This document shows positions 48,316 to 60,395 of a DNA stretch of 64,000 nt, in pieces. The stretch's first letter is position 1; every line of letters starts with the position of its first letter. The notes under the pieces are model-generated. The model saw only the letters and a program-made list of their open reading frames with translations. It was not told where the DNA came from and searched no databases. The DNA comes from Malachius bipustulatus (lineage: Eukaryota > Arthropoda > Insecta > Coleoptera > Melyridae), in assembly GCA_910589415.1 (NCBI GenBank), contig OU342635.1:7750001-7814000 (forward strand), given 5' to 3'. Position numbers and translations under genes: made by a program.

Positions 48316-48690
48316 CTCCGTGAGCACCAGACGCCACCCCCAGCACACTGATCCACCCTTGCTATGCCAGGCGATGGACCGTGGACCAGGAGCGAAATCC
48401 TTGTTGCTCACAACGTGGAAATGAAGGGGTTATTGAGGGAGCCCGTTGTTCCGCGGGTACCAGACACCACCCCCGGCACACTGATCCACCCTTGCTATGC
48501 CAGGCGATGGACCGTGTACTAGGAGCGAAGCCTTTGTTGCCCACAACGGGGAGATGAAGGGGTATTGAAGGAGCCCGTTATTCCGCGGGTACCAGACACC
48601 ACTCCCGGCGCACTGATCCACCCTTGCTATGCCAGGCGATGGACCGTGAACTAGGAGCGAAGCCTTTGTTACCAACAACGGAAGGAGGAG
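48316..48690. repeat. 132-bp GC-rich tandem repeat, ~2.8 copies
   Basis: CTGATCCACCCTTGCTATGC begins at 48348, 48481 and 48613 (spacings 133 and 132). Shared blocks: CAGGCGATGGACCGTG, GGAGCGAA.CC.TTGTT, GGAGCCCGTT.TTCCGCGGGT, ACCAGAC.CCAC. Because 132 is a multiple of three, the minus strand gives a repeating 44-residue frame (48430-48771: HGPSPGIARVDQCAG twice in frame). The 133-bp spacing breaks the frame in the first copy. The frame is probably incidental, but a repetitive peptide cannot be excluded. Confidence 0.85.
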
Positions 48691-48966
48691 ACGGTTCTGA
48701 TGAGGACTGGAGCGATAGGAGTGAGAGGAGAAAAATATCGACCGCAGCAGAAATATAAATTGCAACAGCACCTACCTTTGACTATTCTTCGGCAACGGGT
48801 CTAGATAGAGATCTTCTATTAATTCGGATGCACTACTAACAACGACCACAGGTACTTCCCGGTAAAAAGGATAAAAATTAAAATAACTATAATTATTGCA
48901 CGCGGACTTCCCGGTAAACTGAGGCGGCTGACTACCTAACGCACTTCTTCACGATCGGAGATCAGA

Positions 48967-48997
48967 ATTGTTTATTGTTTATTGTTTATTGTTTATT
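48967..48997. repeat. 7-bp microsatellite (TTTATTG)n
   Basis: Four and a half TTTATTG units. Just upstream, ACTTCCCGGTAAA occurs twice (48853, 48906). Confidence 0.9.
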
Positions 48998-49560
48998 ATA
49001 ATTCATTCATTCACAACAATATAATTTTAACAAGTACTATTTATTTCCCAGCTAAACAAAGTTTGAAAAACAAAGAATACCGAATTAATTTTTCAAATCA
49101 CGGTCCCGGTTTATATAGCGACCACTATCGGTTCCTGGTGAGATAGAAATTTTCGAGAACATTTTCTCTGTAAAAAAGGTTAATTTAAACTGTTATCTGC
49201 GGCCCGGTGCATTTCGGCGTTTTTATAATGCGATAGTGGTCGATAACTTGCTTGAATTTGAAGCCAACTGCCTCGATTTAGTTACCTTAAAAATTAGCCT
49301 GTTCATAAAAAATTAATGAAATTAAATGAAATCATGAAAATTATTAGTACCTCGCCGATTCAAGGTATCTACCTACCGAACCCTATTTCTGTACTATTCG
49401 CAAAAACTTAACTGGATTAATAATAACCTAAACGGGGTGGTCCTACCTATCTACCTACGCCGTCGGAACGATCTTTATTTATTGAAATAATGTAAAAATA
49501 GAAATAAAATAAAATAGATGGAGTCGGGGTAACACGACTTCATTACAGTTTCATTTTCAA
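48998..49560. other. Spacer, nothing recognised
   Basis: AT-rich with several TACCTAC strings. No gene or clear repeat. Confidence 0.4.
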
Positions 49561-49599
49561 CTCCCTCCATTTTTTTTCTTACATTTTAAACATACAATC

Positions 49600-50105
49600 A
49601 ATAAAGCACAGTTACCATTTTACGAGGTCTTCTTCTCTTCTGTTTTCCAATTGGAGTCTTCGCTTGCCACATTCTTCTTACTAGTCTTCCTCAGTTCATT
49701 CTTCTCGAATGTCCCCCCATCAGCTTAGTTTTCTCTTTTCAATACATTAAAGGGCTGATACTATTTCCAGATCTTTTTCTTATTCTTGTGTTCTTAGTCT
49801 TGTCTAGCCTTGTTAGTCCTCTGACTCTTCGTAGGTGCTTCATTTCAATTGCTTGTATCTTGCTCTTCTGTCTTTTATTCAACACCCATGATTCGCATCC
49901 AGACATCAAATTTGGTCTGTTTATTGTTTTGTAAACCTTCATTTTTGTCTTTCTGTCTATTTCTCTTTTGCCATTGTGTAGTAGAGCCTTATTCTTTTCT
50001 GTATTATTTCATTTAATTCCGCTTCTTGCCATCTATTTATCATCTAATTCACCCCTAAGTATTTAAAACATTTCACCTGCTCAATTTCGACTCCTTCAAT
50101 TTTTT
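49600..50105 (-). pseudogene. Dead non-LTR reverse transcriptase, C-terminal part
   Basis: The minus strand reads IEGVEIEQVKCFKYLGV (~50070), an INER/EIIQKRIRLYYT-like stretch (~50000), then the 67-codon frame 49942-49739 with MKVYKTINRPNLMSGCESWV, LNKRQKSKIQAIEMKHLRRV and RGLTRLDKTKNTRIRK. A KQKRRRPRK-like tail follows near 49635. This order (FKYLG, YK..IRP...G.E.W, K..LRR, G.R.R.RPRK) is the thumb and tail of RTE/CR1-type reverse transcriptases common in insects. The catalytic core is missing. It joins a coiled-coil frame upstream (50190-50745) with the polymerase core absent between them, implying a large deletion. Confidence 0.85.
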
Positions 50106-50189
50106 TCTTCTTGGTTTCTGTTATTGGCCCAGTATCTTCACATCGATTTCTTCAAATTTATTATCCAGTTCTTTCACTTTTTCTTGTAA

Positions 50190-50745
50190 GATTTTCATAT
50201 TTATTATGCTATTTTTCCTTTCTCTCTTTAGTCTTTTGTAATATTATGATTTATATAATAATTATATTCTCTCACTTACCAGTTTCTTTAGCTTATGTTT
50301 ATTCTTCATAACGTTTTCATTATCTTTCTCGTTTTCCATCTCAATCGAGTTCATTTGCTTTCCTATCTGTCCTACCTTTATATAACTTTTACTTCGATTC
50401 CCATTTTATTTCTAAAATCTCCTTTCATTTTTTCCACTCCTTCATTTCCACGCTATTTCTAGCCTTTTCACTTTTTCATCATTTCTATGATTTTCTCCTT
50501 CATCCTGTTATTTTCCGCAATTATCCTCTTATTTCATACTCTTAACTGTCTTATCTCTTCATTGCATATTTCTTGTTCTTTCCTGATTGTGTGAACTTTT
50601 TCTTTTAATGTTTTCATCATCTCTTAATTTCTCTCCATCATCCCTATGATCACATCTAATTTTTTCTCCGCCTCGTTGCCATGTCTTATTGATGAAGACC
50701 TAATTATTCTTCTTCTTTTACTGCCCTCGGATACTGCCTCGTCGT
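50190..50745 (-). pseudogene. Coiled-coil ORF remnant of a non-LTR element
   Basis: In the minus frames: SEGSKRRRIIRSSSIRHGNE (~50700), EKKLDVIIGMMER, LKEKVHTIRKEQEICNEEI, NKRIIAENNRMKEKIIEMMK (~50510), then MKGDFRNKMGIEVKV (~50410), QIGKQMNSIEMENEKD and MKNKHKLKKLVSERI (~50300). The Lys/Glu-rich heptad pattern followed by a short basic domain resembles the first-ORF proteins of several insect non-LTR elements. This family assignment is from memory of such proteins, not from a search. Stops and frameshifts interrupt it. Its position directly 5' of the RT tail supports common origin. Confidence 0.6.
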
Positions 50746-50749
50746 AGCT

Positions 50750-53700
50750 AGAAATTATTTATTAATTTTTATATTACAATTTAAAAAGAAACCAAAAACG
50801 AAAAAAATTTCTAACTTTGTTTTTTTTTTCATCGGAATTCAATTCTTCAGAGCAAACGGATGCATCTTAGATTTTCAACAATAATTAAATTCAATCCCAA
50901 CGACGTATTCTTTCTATTATTTACTAAAATTTACTAAAACAGTCGTGTTTTCACGTCAAGTTGGAAAAAATTTCAGTTAAATTTTTTTAAATTTCTTTAA
51001 CTACCTAAATTGTTTTTCAGGCCTCTTTCAGTGACTGAAATACATGAGACTATCAAATGAATGCTGGAATTTTTTTTATTTTCATCAAAATTATATCAAT
51101 AAAGCAACGATCATTCTTTCCAAGACATCTTAATAGCATTTTATGAAAAAATGTCAATTATTAAATTTTTTGCTCGGTAGAGCTTTTCCCGGTCCAGTTC
51201 ATAGAAATGAATATCTAAAGAAAACATAAAAGGTCCCCGCTATATTTCCCAATTCCCTCTTCCATTCCAACAAAGTCAAACTACTTGTAACTGTTCGCAT
51301 TATAAACTTTTAAAACTGCCTCGAATTCTTTGAAAGCGATCCCGAAAACTCTAAAAGAAATATCTGAAACGTTGTTGGACTATTTTTGTATTGCAGAGAG
51401 CAACAACTATTGCATAAAGCCTCGTTTTTACTTTCAAGAACACACGTGAAAAAAGCTAGCCACTAACTGGTTTAGACACGTAGAAAATTGAACTGCTCGA
51501 AACCTGTCATCGATAAATGTAACGTAAAAATATTATATAAGAGAAAGATAGGGAAGGAGAGAGAACGGAACATCTCAGGAAATGATTTGCTACGGTAACA
51601 GGATTTCCAGGACTCATATTTACAGATAAATAAAGCTAGATATTTCCTGATGTTTGTGGTTGGGGAATTTTTAGATACCTAACTACTTATAAAAGAAAAT
51701 TCCTTTAGTAATTTTTGTAACCTTTTTATCCCACTGTGTAATAATTTTAGCGCTAATCCTGGATATTGAATACCTGATGGCACTCATTTTAATCTGATAT
51801 TATTTTGAAATCATAAAAGGAAAAGAGCGCGGTCCCAAGACAGTGCTAAAGACGCAATTCTATGGGAAGTCATTATTAAATCCCGAAACGGTGCAGTTTT
51901 CAATTTTATACTACGACCTTCTTTATGATCGGCCATCAAGTTTTATTCGTGAGTGCCGGTCTGCGAGTTTATGGTAATGGTGATACGTATTGTTCTCCAA
52001 ATATATTTGCAGCATTTTAATTTTCCTGTAACTATCCTAAACAAGCGCGCGTTCCTGCGGGATTATGTTTCGTTAACTCGAAATTATTGTTGATTTTAAT
52101 TTATAGGCATAACAAGATGGCTACTCAAATGGTTTTGTATAATAATATTGCAGCTTTTTACGATTCATTTAAAAAGCTTGTTAAAAAAATTATTTAAATC
52201 GCTGTTAACGTATAGAAAGTTTGTAAATACAAATTCAATCGTCATTAAAAAATGAACATTAGATACTTTTGTAAAACAGCCTGAAGTCTTGTACCTTGAT
52301 TCATGTTCATTATTCGAAAAATAACATTTTTTTTTGTTATTTTCAATCGAAAAATAAAATTATAAAACATTACTCAATCTCTAATAACACAAATTTTACT
52401 TTTGTTTTCAAACAATTTTCTCAAATTTTTGCCATTAAATTTCCAACTGTCTTTGTAAAATGGTTATAAGATTTAATAACATCTAAGTGGAAAATCACAT
52501 ACACATCAAAAATTTACATTTTTTTTATTTTATTTGACATGAATATTCTCCCTGAAAGCCTTTTTTGACTTTTCTTACATTTTCACAATAATTACTCCGT
52601 CTCTTAGTTCAAAAAACGTTTTCAAAAAAGCTCAGTCTAATGCCCTTCATGCAGCGAGAAAACCTATACAAGTCAACCAGTTGCTTACAATAGCGATGGG
52701 AGATATTTATGGAACTGTGATTTTGTTAACGATATCGCTCGATTTCCGTTGATTTGACTGAGAATATCTTTGACTGGAACTGCAGTTCAATAAATATCGC
52801 TCATCACTACATTTCATTTCAACTCACCATGGTAACTACGAACAATCAACATGACAAAGTCGCACACGATTAACCTGGCTGATTTCCATGTATTTGATAT
52901 CGATCAAATTATACATATTATACTAAACCGAAATAATCTACATTTATACTAACAGTGGTCTATGAAGGAGATGAAGGATAATATAGTGAAGCTCCATCAT
53001 GCAGCTCATTCGTAAAAAAATCAGATCGCTTATTATACCATAAACTAATTTATTATGCATGTAGATAGATAGATATGTAATTAAGCACCAATTTCCCAAC
53101 ATCAAAGTAAAGTCTGGTAAAATGGTTTTAACTAAAACTACCACAAACCGGTCGTATCATAGACTACTCCGCCGAGGCCACATTGTATTGCTTAATGAAA
53201 AATTAATTTCGGATAGAGTTGAGTCTAAAACGTCATGGGGTAATAACCCCCCAGGTTGTAACAGGAGATAATTAAGCCATATCTGCCGGGAATGTGTAAT
53301 CATGACCCCTTGCTCTGAATATATCCACCCCTGAGGCATCTATATTAGTCTAGTTGAAATCTGCGGAGGAATTTGATTGCGGGATGCGTTATGAAGCGTC
53401 AGCCAACGTCAGCGCTCCCTGGAACTTATTCGCAAAATGGTTCAGTTGTTTGAAATTGCTGCATGAAGACAAAGTTTATACAGTTGCAGATATATCTCAT
53501 AAAATAAGATGTTTTCTTGCTTTAGAAGTTTCTGTACAAACCTATAAAAGAAACTATTCCATTTATGGAATTCTCGTCGCTCATTTATGTAAAAATTTTC
53601 CGACAGATCGGTGAATAAACTTTTTACAGCCGAATATATTTTTTTTTGCTGTACCGATTTTTCTCAGACTTGGTATTTAAAGGTTTTCTGACTTTTTCCA

Positions 53701-54300
53701 TTATCGTTTTATTTTTCAATGGAAATCTTAACTAAAGAAGCAATAAAAAAAATGGGACTTGGTTTATAAAAATGGTCGCGCTTTCTATCTCTAAAACGGC
53801 AAGTCTTAGAAAAAGAATAAATTTATTTTTGAAATCATCGTGGTCAACTTACCCTGAAAATTTCCAGAAAAACTCCTTCGAGCCGAATTTTTCATAGGAG
53901 AGTAGGTATATTGCTCCTTTAATCGAGTCAAATTTAAAAAAATCGACAAAGCTCGAAGTACTTACCGATTCACAATACAGCGTGTGCATAAAGTTTGGAA
54001 CTAAATTATTAATTTCATTAGGTATGTGACCACGGAAATCGATCTGACAGGTCGATTTTTTTTAAATGCCACATTCTGACATTAATATGTTATCATGACG
54101 TCATTGAATTTTGGATTTTGGCTAATGAAGTCATCATGTTTTTATACATATAACAACCCCCAATTTTTTCTACTTTTTCTGCAAATATTTTGCTAATATT
54201 TTTCTGCGAAACTGTTTTTTAGGAGAACTTTGATGAAAAAAAGAGGAGATAATTTGTTTGGAAAGAAGGTCTTAGAAAGAAGGTTGAGATAACTGAAAAC
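50750..54300. other. AT-rich stretch without recognised gene
   Basis: No gene recognised; frames are 86 codons or shorter without motif. Poly(T) tracts occur at 50818-50830 and 53639-53647. A small inverted repeat AAATCGA/TCGATTT sits near 54038-54058. Confidence 0.4.
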
Positions 54301-54454
54301 TAAGAAAACCTTCTTGCGCATCAATCGCATAAATAGTATATTTTTATGCGATTCAATAATGAATATTTTCTTCTTATTTCTTCTTACCTATAATAATAAA
54401 TATTTATATAATCCGCATTTTCTTTTGAGAAAACTCCACCTACTTAAAAAAAAA

Positions 54455-54535
54455 AGTAATGAACCTTTCATGCAATTGAACACCATACCATCAGAATGCC
54501 AGGCAACAGCCTAACTCACTCCGCCACACTGCCAT
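54455..54535 (-). mobile_element. tRNA-like SINE head or tRNA pseudogene
   Basis: The minus strand reads GGCAGTGTGGCGGAGTGAGT then TAGGCTGTTG. This closely follows the D-arm/A-box of a serine- or leucine-type tRNA (GTGGCCGAGTGGTTAAGGC in the family). About 60 bp downstream lie GGTGTTCAATTGC and GGTTCATTAC, either of which could be a decayed B box. A T-rich tail follows. The acceptor stem is not restored at the 3' end, so it is not a functional tRNA gene. Confidence 0.45.
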
Positions 54536-54689
54536 TTGAATTTCGTAGCCTGGATTTTAATAAAAATTATTTTTAAACTTGTCATATCTTCGTTATTAAA
54601 AGACCAATTTGAAAACTTCTTTACGTGCGGGGCACAATTTTTTTTTAATGAAATCAAAATAGAAATAAAAATAAAAGGCACGGTGGGTT

Positions 54690-55229
54690 GGGCTTGCGCC
54701 ATAGGATACACCCTATGTCTAAAAAAATTTTGCCGCTCACCTAATTTTTTTTTTCGAAAAACGATCTTCATAAAGTTTGTACGTCTATGCTTTCCCTAAG
54801 TAACTGTGCAAACAGAATTTTTTTGCCATGTACCGTTACCGAGAAACAAATCCTATAGTAGGGACAGTGTAAAAAAAATTACGCTCCTAAACGGGGGCCT
54901 TAAAATTCTCGGATCCGACCCATTTTCAACAGGTCGTATCTGGGGGTCTCAAGGTTCGTCCTACCACATCTAATTTCGGTCGGTGCAACTTTCAGACACC
55001 TAGAGTACTTCCTAGGTCGTTCCCGAAAACCCCCGAAATTCCAAATAAAAAGACATTTCCCGGTAACGTATCCCGCTCATTTTCAATAGAAATCGTGGAA
55101 CCTTGCGCCTCTTCAATCGAGCCTAATTCCAACGTACTACGACGATAAATGTGGCTCTAGAGTGTTTCCTAGCAAACGCATAGACGGACAGACCGGGGTG
55201 ACAGACATTTTTAGGGACTATACCGAAAA
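54690..55229. other. GC-richer insert of unknown origin inside the repeat
   Basis: Unlike copy 1 of the repeat. It contains GCGCCATAGGATACACCCTA, GGTCGTATCTGGGGGTCTCA, and near its end ACGGACAGACCGGGGTGACA and TCGGCTTCGCCGG. There is no long frame. It may be part of another transposon family or a SINE body. Confidence 0.3.
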
Positions 55230-55992
55230 ATCGGCTTCGCCGGTCTCGGAAGTTAAAAATCGAATATCTCCGTCATTTTTCTTATCTGCTTCTTGAAATT
55301 TTCATAGATTGAAGGTTATTAGTGTAGTTGTCTACTGTGAAAATTTCAGTTCAATTTCTTCAAAAATGAACTCATAAACGGTTATAGAAATTTAGATATT
55401 TTTACCCCTTTCCTACCCACACCACTGGCTTATTAATATAAATAATGGCAATTTTATTGCTTTAATTAAAATTTCAAATAGTTTTCTTCGAATCCTGTCA
55501 ATTTGATTTCAAAGTTTTATTGCCATCTTGCTTATACAGGGACTAAAATATAGCAATTTTTCCGAAATTCAAATGGCTGCCATTTTGAAACGGTCTGGCC
55601 GATTTTGCTCAATTGCAATACCAGACCAATCCTTGTGAATATCTTACTGCCACAAAAATTTCAGCCTCCTAGATTGAAAACTGCGACCTGAAATGATACC
55701 ACAAGAATTGTGGTATCTGGAATACATCTGGAATTTTGAAAGGACACCCTGTAGAAGTGACGCGACTTTTGGGAATTTTTTCAACGAAAATCCAACATCA
55801 TTCCAAAGTTTTACAAGAATCCAAAATTTCGTTCACTAATCTTTTTCGCCTTTTTGGAGACATATCGTGGGCAGGTGAATTTTGGAAACCACTTTTTCGT
55901 GATCTGGGGGTCATGATCGGTGGACATTTGATGAGTTTGGATGATTTCCGAAAAGTGATGTCGTCCTCAATAGTGTATTTTTTAATAAATTG

Positions 55993-57210
55993 ACATTACT
56001 GTAATTTTACGCACAGTTAAACGAGATCTAGAAGATATATTTTGTGGTGTACTGTAAATAACGCATACTACTTCGCATACTACATAATACTTCGCATACA
56101 ACGCATACTACAACGAAGTCGGCGACAAACTTACTTAAGCAAAAAAAGAGAGATTTTTTGGTTTTTCAAAATTACTGAGAAAGTTTCAAATTATAATTTC
56201 AAAAAATCAAATTGTGCCCAACTTATCCTATTTAACTAACTGTATCTAGCAAAGTAAGAAATTTGTTCGTATTATTGGGAGATAGATTTTGGGAACCCTA
56301 TATAAGAACATGGTGATATGAGTATCGAATAATTGTTTCCAGGCTTAGAAATCCTCAGATCTAGAATTAAAAAAAAATCTAATTTACTTAGGCAGGTAAA
56401 TCAATGAAATATCTCCCTCGACCGAGCTTAAGACCGATTCTTTGAGCTTTTTTCAATTTTGATCATCTTAACTTTTATTTATTCTCTCGAGTGAAAAGGG
56501 AATCCTGTAAAGAATCTTAAACTGAAATAATATTAATAACTTTTGCGGCTGTTTTTTTTTTCGTGATTGAATTTTTCTCATCTGATTCGCCGAGCAGTAT
56601 GTTACAAGATATTCGATTTAAGTTTCAGGCTGGATGATGCTTTATGAGGCATTGTAGCAAGAAGAGAAAGTATACCTATACTCCATCCATAAAGCTTTTC
56701 TATTTTTCTGTATCAGTCTTGGCAAGGATGTATTGTGAGGGTTTTATATTTTAATAAAAGGGCTCATAATTCTTTGAGATTTTGCTTGGTAGTATAAAAC
56801 TTATTGAAAATCCCGAGGCTGATGTAAGTTATCGAAATATAAGTGTTTACCTACACGAGATATTTTCTCTGGATTTATCTCTAAAGGGTGCTTCTATAAG
56901 TCGTTTCATTTTTTATTGAAAGTATTTGAAGTGGACAAAATGAAACGAGTTTCCTAAGCCTGAAAGTTCTTGCGTGCGTAAAAGGAAAGAAGGCAGTTAA
57001 TCTAAATGCGATAAATATGCTGTCGTGGCCACTTCTGACAAAGACGCATAGACAAGGCAGAGGCTTGGCTTTACTGACGTTTACCGAGAATGCTCACTTG
57101 AAGACACAATTAAAAGATTAATTACGGCTCGAGGAGAATTGCTTGTGTAAAAAATTAATTGTTAAAATGTTTTTTTTTTCAATTCAAGTTAAAATTGAAT
57201 TAGGTATTAT
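55993..57210. other. Stretch without recognised gene
   Basis: An imperfect repeat of GCATACTAC/CGCATACTA units lies at 56061-56113. Otherwise nothing was recognised. Confidence 0.4.
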
Positions 57211-57225
57211 CAGTAGCCCAGGGAG

Positions 57226-57596
57226 CCGAGTCACGTGACTGCAACGTGATTTTTTGGTCATCCCTATCGTCAGTATAACTTTAGAAATGACGGACATATG
57301 ACGGTAGGATGACGTGTTATGTCACTTACTCCTACGTAGACACACTAGTCCAGAGACAGCACTTCTAAGAAGAAACGTTGCTCTCGCGACACTAACAAGA
57401 GTAAATCCGATGAGAAAATTGACAGGAGCACTTGTACAAGCAAGACGGAGAAGAAGATATGAAAATTGACTTCTTTATATAAAAATTATTTATAGTATTA
57501 CAGAAGTCATAGCGTCAGATTAAAATGATGTCATGTCAATGAAAATATCACGTCGGAGACCAAAAATGACGTCAATATAACGTGACTCTGATGGTA
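57226..57596. mobile_element. Possible ~370-bp MITE rich in TGACG motifs
   Basis: The left end near 57227 reads CGAGTCACGTGACTGCAACG. The right end, reverse complemented from 57593, reads AGAGTCACGTTATATTGACG; both continue to TTTTTGGTC. The ends are imperfect inverted repeats. Within the unit TGACG or CGTCA occurs at least six times (one full TGACGTCA at 57568), with several CACGT. No frame was recognised. The target duplication is unclear. Confidence 0.5.
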
Positions 57597-59190
57597 TCTA
57601 GGAGGTAGTTAAGGAAGTTTTACTCCAAAAGGTGTATATTTGACTCTTTTTTATTGATCATTTTATATGTTTCTCTATTTTTTAATTGCACTTTGATATT
57701 TTAGCTTTATATATGTGAAATTCCAAGAAATATCAGCTTTTGTGAATTTGCTTATGAGAGGATTCTAACAATTTTCCGAACGGGTCCTCGACAGTGCTTT
57801 GCATGAATAATTCCAGATCGTTTTAATGGATTGACGAATTCTTTAAAGAGGGATGTGGGTTTTTGAGAGAAAGCACTAGTTTTACTTGCACCACGCGTCC
57901 GATTGTCTGTCTCTACATGGCCGTTTCATAACAAATCCCGGATTTGATAACAACTCGGATTTCCGAGCGGGCATATCCAATAAAAATGGAGTTATTTCCC
58001 GGAAGACCAAGACGATAGTACCGACAAGAGGAAGTAGAATCGGGACGAAACTTTTCCATGCGAGGTATCACGAGTGAAACATGCAACTACCTACCGATTC
58101 CTCTGCATTATCGTGACACTCAGCCACTCCGTGACAGGAATATAATATAACCAAATAAATGCTTTTTCCTTGCTACAATATCCTTTATCACGCCGGTTTC
58201 GTGGTCCTCTAATTTGAATTTACACTTACACGACCGCGACTGTATCGTTCCGCTCTCAAAAGCAAATACGCTGCGATTATTACATCAACCATTTCATTCA
58301 TCCGGAAATTTAATAATTCAGAGCGAAGCCGCACAAAAAGGAAGGTAAATTAGAATTAACACACGTGAAAGCAAATAAAGTAGACATTCATGCACATTTG
58401 TTAACGTTTATATTCGCGATCATTGGAGTGTATGATAGTGAAATGAAAAAGGAGGATCTGGAAGTCTAATTTTATTTCCAGTTCCGAAACAGTATAATAG
58501 CCCTTCGTCAGGTCAACTCTTCCATTATTTTATCTCGTAACCTGGGTCTTATTTTTATAGAGGATAGGTCTATTATTATAACTACATATAATATAAAAAT
58601 AATAACGTCGTTTTATGTAAATACATATTGGAATATTAGAACGTATAACGTTTCTTGGATTATTTTACGTATAATGTGACATTTATGACATTTATATTAG
58701 AAGAGATGATATTATGTTACTGGATACGTGTTGTATAAGGTTGACAGTGTTTTCAGGCATCTCTCTTCCGCTCCAGAAAGACCTAAATCAATATTTGCTT
58801 GTCGCGAAGAGTTTGCCATTGAGTTGACCTATACAAACGACAATGCGCGATTACAACATGGATAAATGCTGGGATATTAGAGCTAATTGGGTTTTGATAA
58901 TCAAGTTTCGTCGCGTAACACGGTTAGATGCCAGGGGATTATTAAATTACCATCTAACAGCCAGTCCGGCTTTATGGCCTTCTTTTGACATCACCGCAGA
59001 CCCGCCTAGATACGAAAATCCACACTTGATTTGGAGAGGTCAAGAGACAATAATGTTAGATGGAAGATACTTTAAAGTATTATTATCTTCAATTCCAATT
59101 AATGAATCAGCACTATCTTAAAGAGAGAGTACTACATTCTGTATATATCTTTCTTTTAAACGATGAAATACGTATATCACTGATATATTA
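57597..59190. other. Stretch without recognised gene
   Basis: Frames at 57886-58077 and 58843-59121 (plus) carry no motif. The former lies in a slightly GC-richer patch. Nothing else was recognised. Confidence 0.4.
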
Positions 59191-59192
59191 TA

Positions 59193-60393
59193 CAGGGTGG
59201 GCCATCGAAAAGGTAACAGGCCTAATAATTTGGAAAGTGAAGATGTATGCGAAAAACGCCGAAACAGGTCGATTTTTTTTATCGAGGGGGACATATTTTC
59301 GTGACAAATTTAACTACCCAAGTTCACCCCCTTGGCCTTTGCTTATCATCATAGGGAACCGATATCGGGTGATACATCATTTGAAAGCCACTCGAATTCT
59401 CTTTACAACGATATCCAAAATTTTGGGTTTCGCTCACATACAGGGTGGCCCCACGAAAACGCAACTCACCTTAATAACTTGGAAACTGAAGATGTACGCG
59501 AAAAACGCCGAAACAGGTCGATTTTGTTATCAAAGTAGGCATATCTTCGTGACAAATTCAACCACCCAAATTCACCCCCTTGGCAGGGGTAGCTATTACT
59601 CTGCTTATCATCATAGGGAACAGCTATCGAGTGATACATCATTTGAAAGCTACTTGAATTCTCTTTACAACGATATCCAATATTTTGGGTTTCGCTTACA
59701 TACAGGCTGGCCCAACGAAAACATTTTTTTTGGGCCAGCCTGTATGTAAGTGAAACCCAAAATGTTGGATATCGTTAAGAGAATTCAAGTAGCTTTCAAA
59801 TGATGTATGCGAGTGGTTTCGCTTACATACAGGCTGGCCCAACGAAAACTTCTTTTTTTTTGCCACCTTGTATGTAAGTGAAACCCAAAATGTTAGATAT
59901 CGTTGTAAAGAGAATTTAAGTAGCTTTCAAATGATGTATCACTCAATAGCTGTTCTTTATGATGATAAGCAAGGGGGTAGCTACCCCTGCCAAGGGGGTG
60001 AATTTGGGTGGTTAAATTTGTCACAAAAATATGCTTACTTTGATAACAAAATCGACCTGTTTCGGCGTTTTTCGCGTACATCTTCAGTTTCCAAGTTATT
60101 AAGGTGAGTTGCGTTTTCGTGGGGCCACCCTGTATGTGAGCGAAACCCAAAATTTTGGATATCGTTGTAAAGAGAATTCGAGTGGCTTTCAAATGATTTA
60201 TCACCCGATATCTGTTCCCTATGATGATAAGCAAAGGGGTAGCTACCCCTGCCAAGGGGGTGAACTTGGGTAGTTGAATTTGTCACGAAAATATGTCCCC
60301 CTCGATAACAAAATCGACCTGTTTCGGCGTTTTTCGCATAACTCTTCGCTTTCCAAATTATTAGGCTTGTGACCTTTTCGATTGCCCACCCTG
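59193..60393. mobile_element. 1.2-kb foldback element (long near-perfect inverted repeat)
   Basis: Ends CAGGGTGGGCCATCGAAAAG and (reverse complement of right) CAGGGTGGGCAATCGAAAAG; TA on both sides (59191-59192, 60394-60395). Each arm contains two tandem sub-units that again begin at TA-CAGG: left arm 59193-59438 and 59441-59700, mirrored on the right by 60133-60393 and about 59871-60132. The centre has a third TA-CAGGCTGGCCC end (59703) facing its own inverse (59742), plus a partial extra copy to 59870. Arms are highly similar (AACGCCGAAACAGGTCGATT present four times as two inverted pairs). Open frames of 229 (59060-59749 plus), 124 and 120 codons (minus) run through the sub-units and give repeated peptide text (KMYAKNAETGRF). 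They have no known family and are probably incidental. Confidence 0.9.
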
Positions 60394-60395
60394 TA

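Larger units (their letters stand above)
54305..55992. repeat. Composite dispersed repeat (modules R and Q), inverted copy 2
   Basis: Inverted relative of 18578-22376. Segment 54305-54370 matches the reverse complement of 22316-22376 (CCTTCTTGCGCATCAATCGC shared). Segment 55230-55856 matches the reverse complement of 20862-21445 (CATAAACGGTTATAGAAATT and ACTGCGACCTGAAATGATAC shared). Segment 55862-55992 matches the reverse complement of 18580-18712. Q and R are directly adjacent here (ACGATATGTCTCCAAAAA read on the minus strand), so this is the empty state for the solo LTR and the 686-bp element of copy 1. The 54370-55229 interval has no counterpart in copy 1. Confidence 0.85.
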
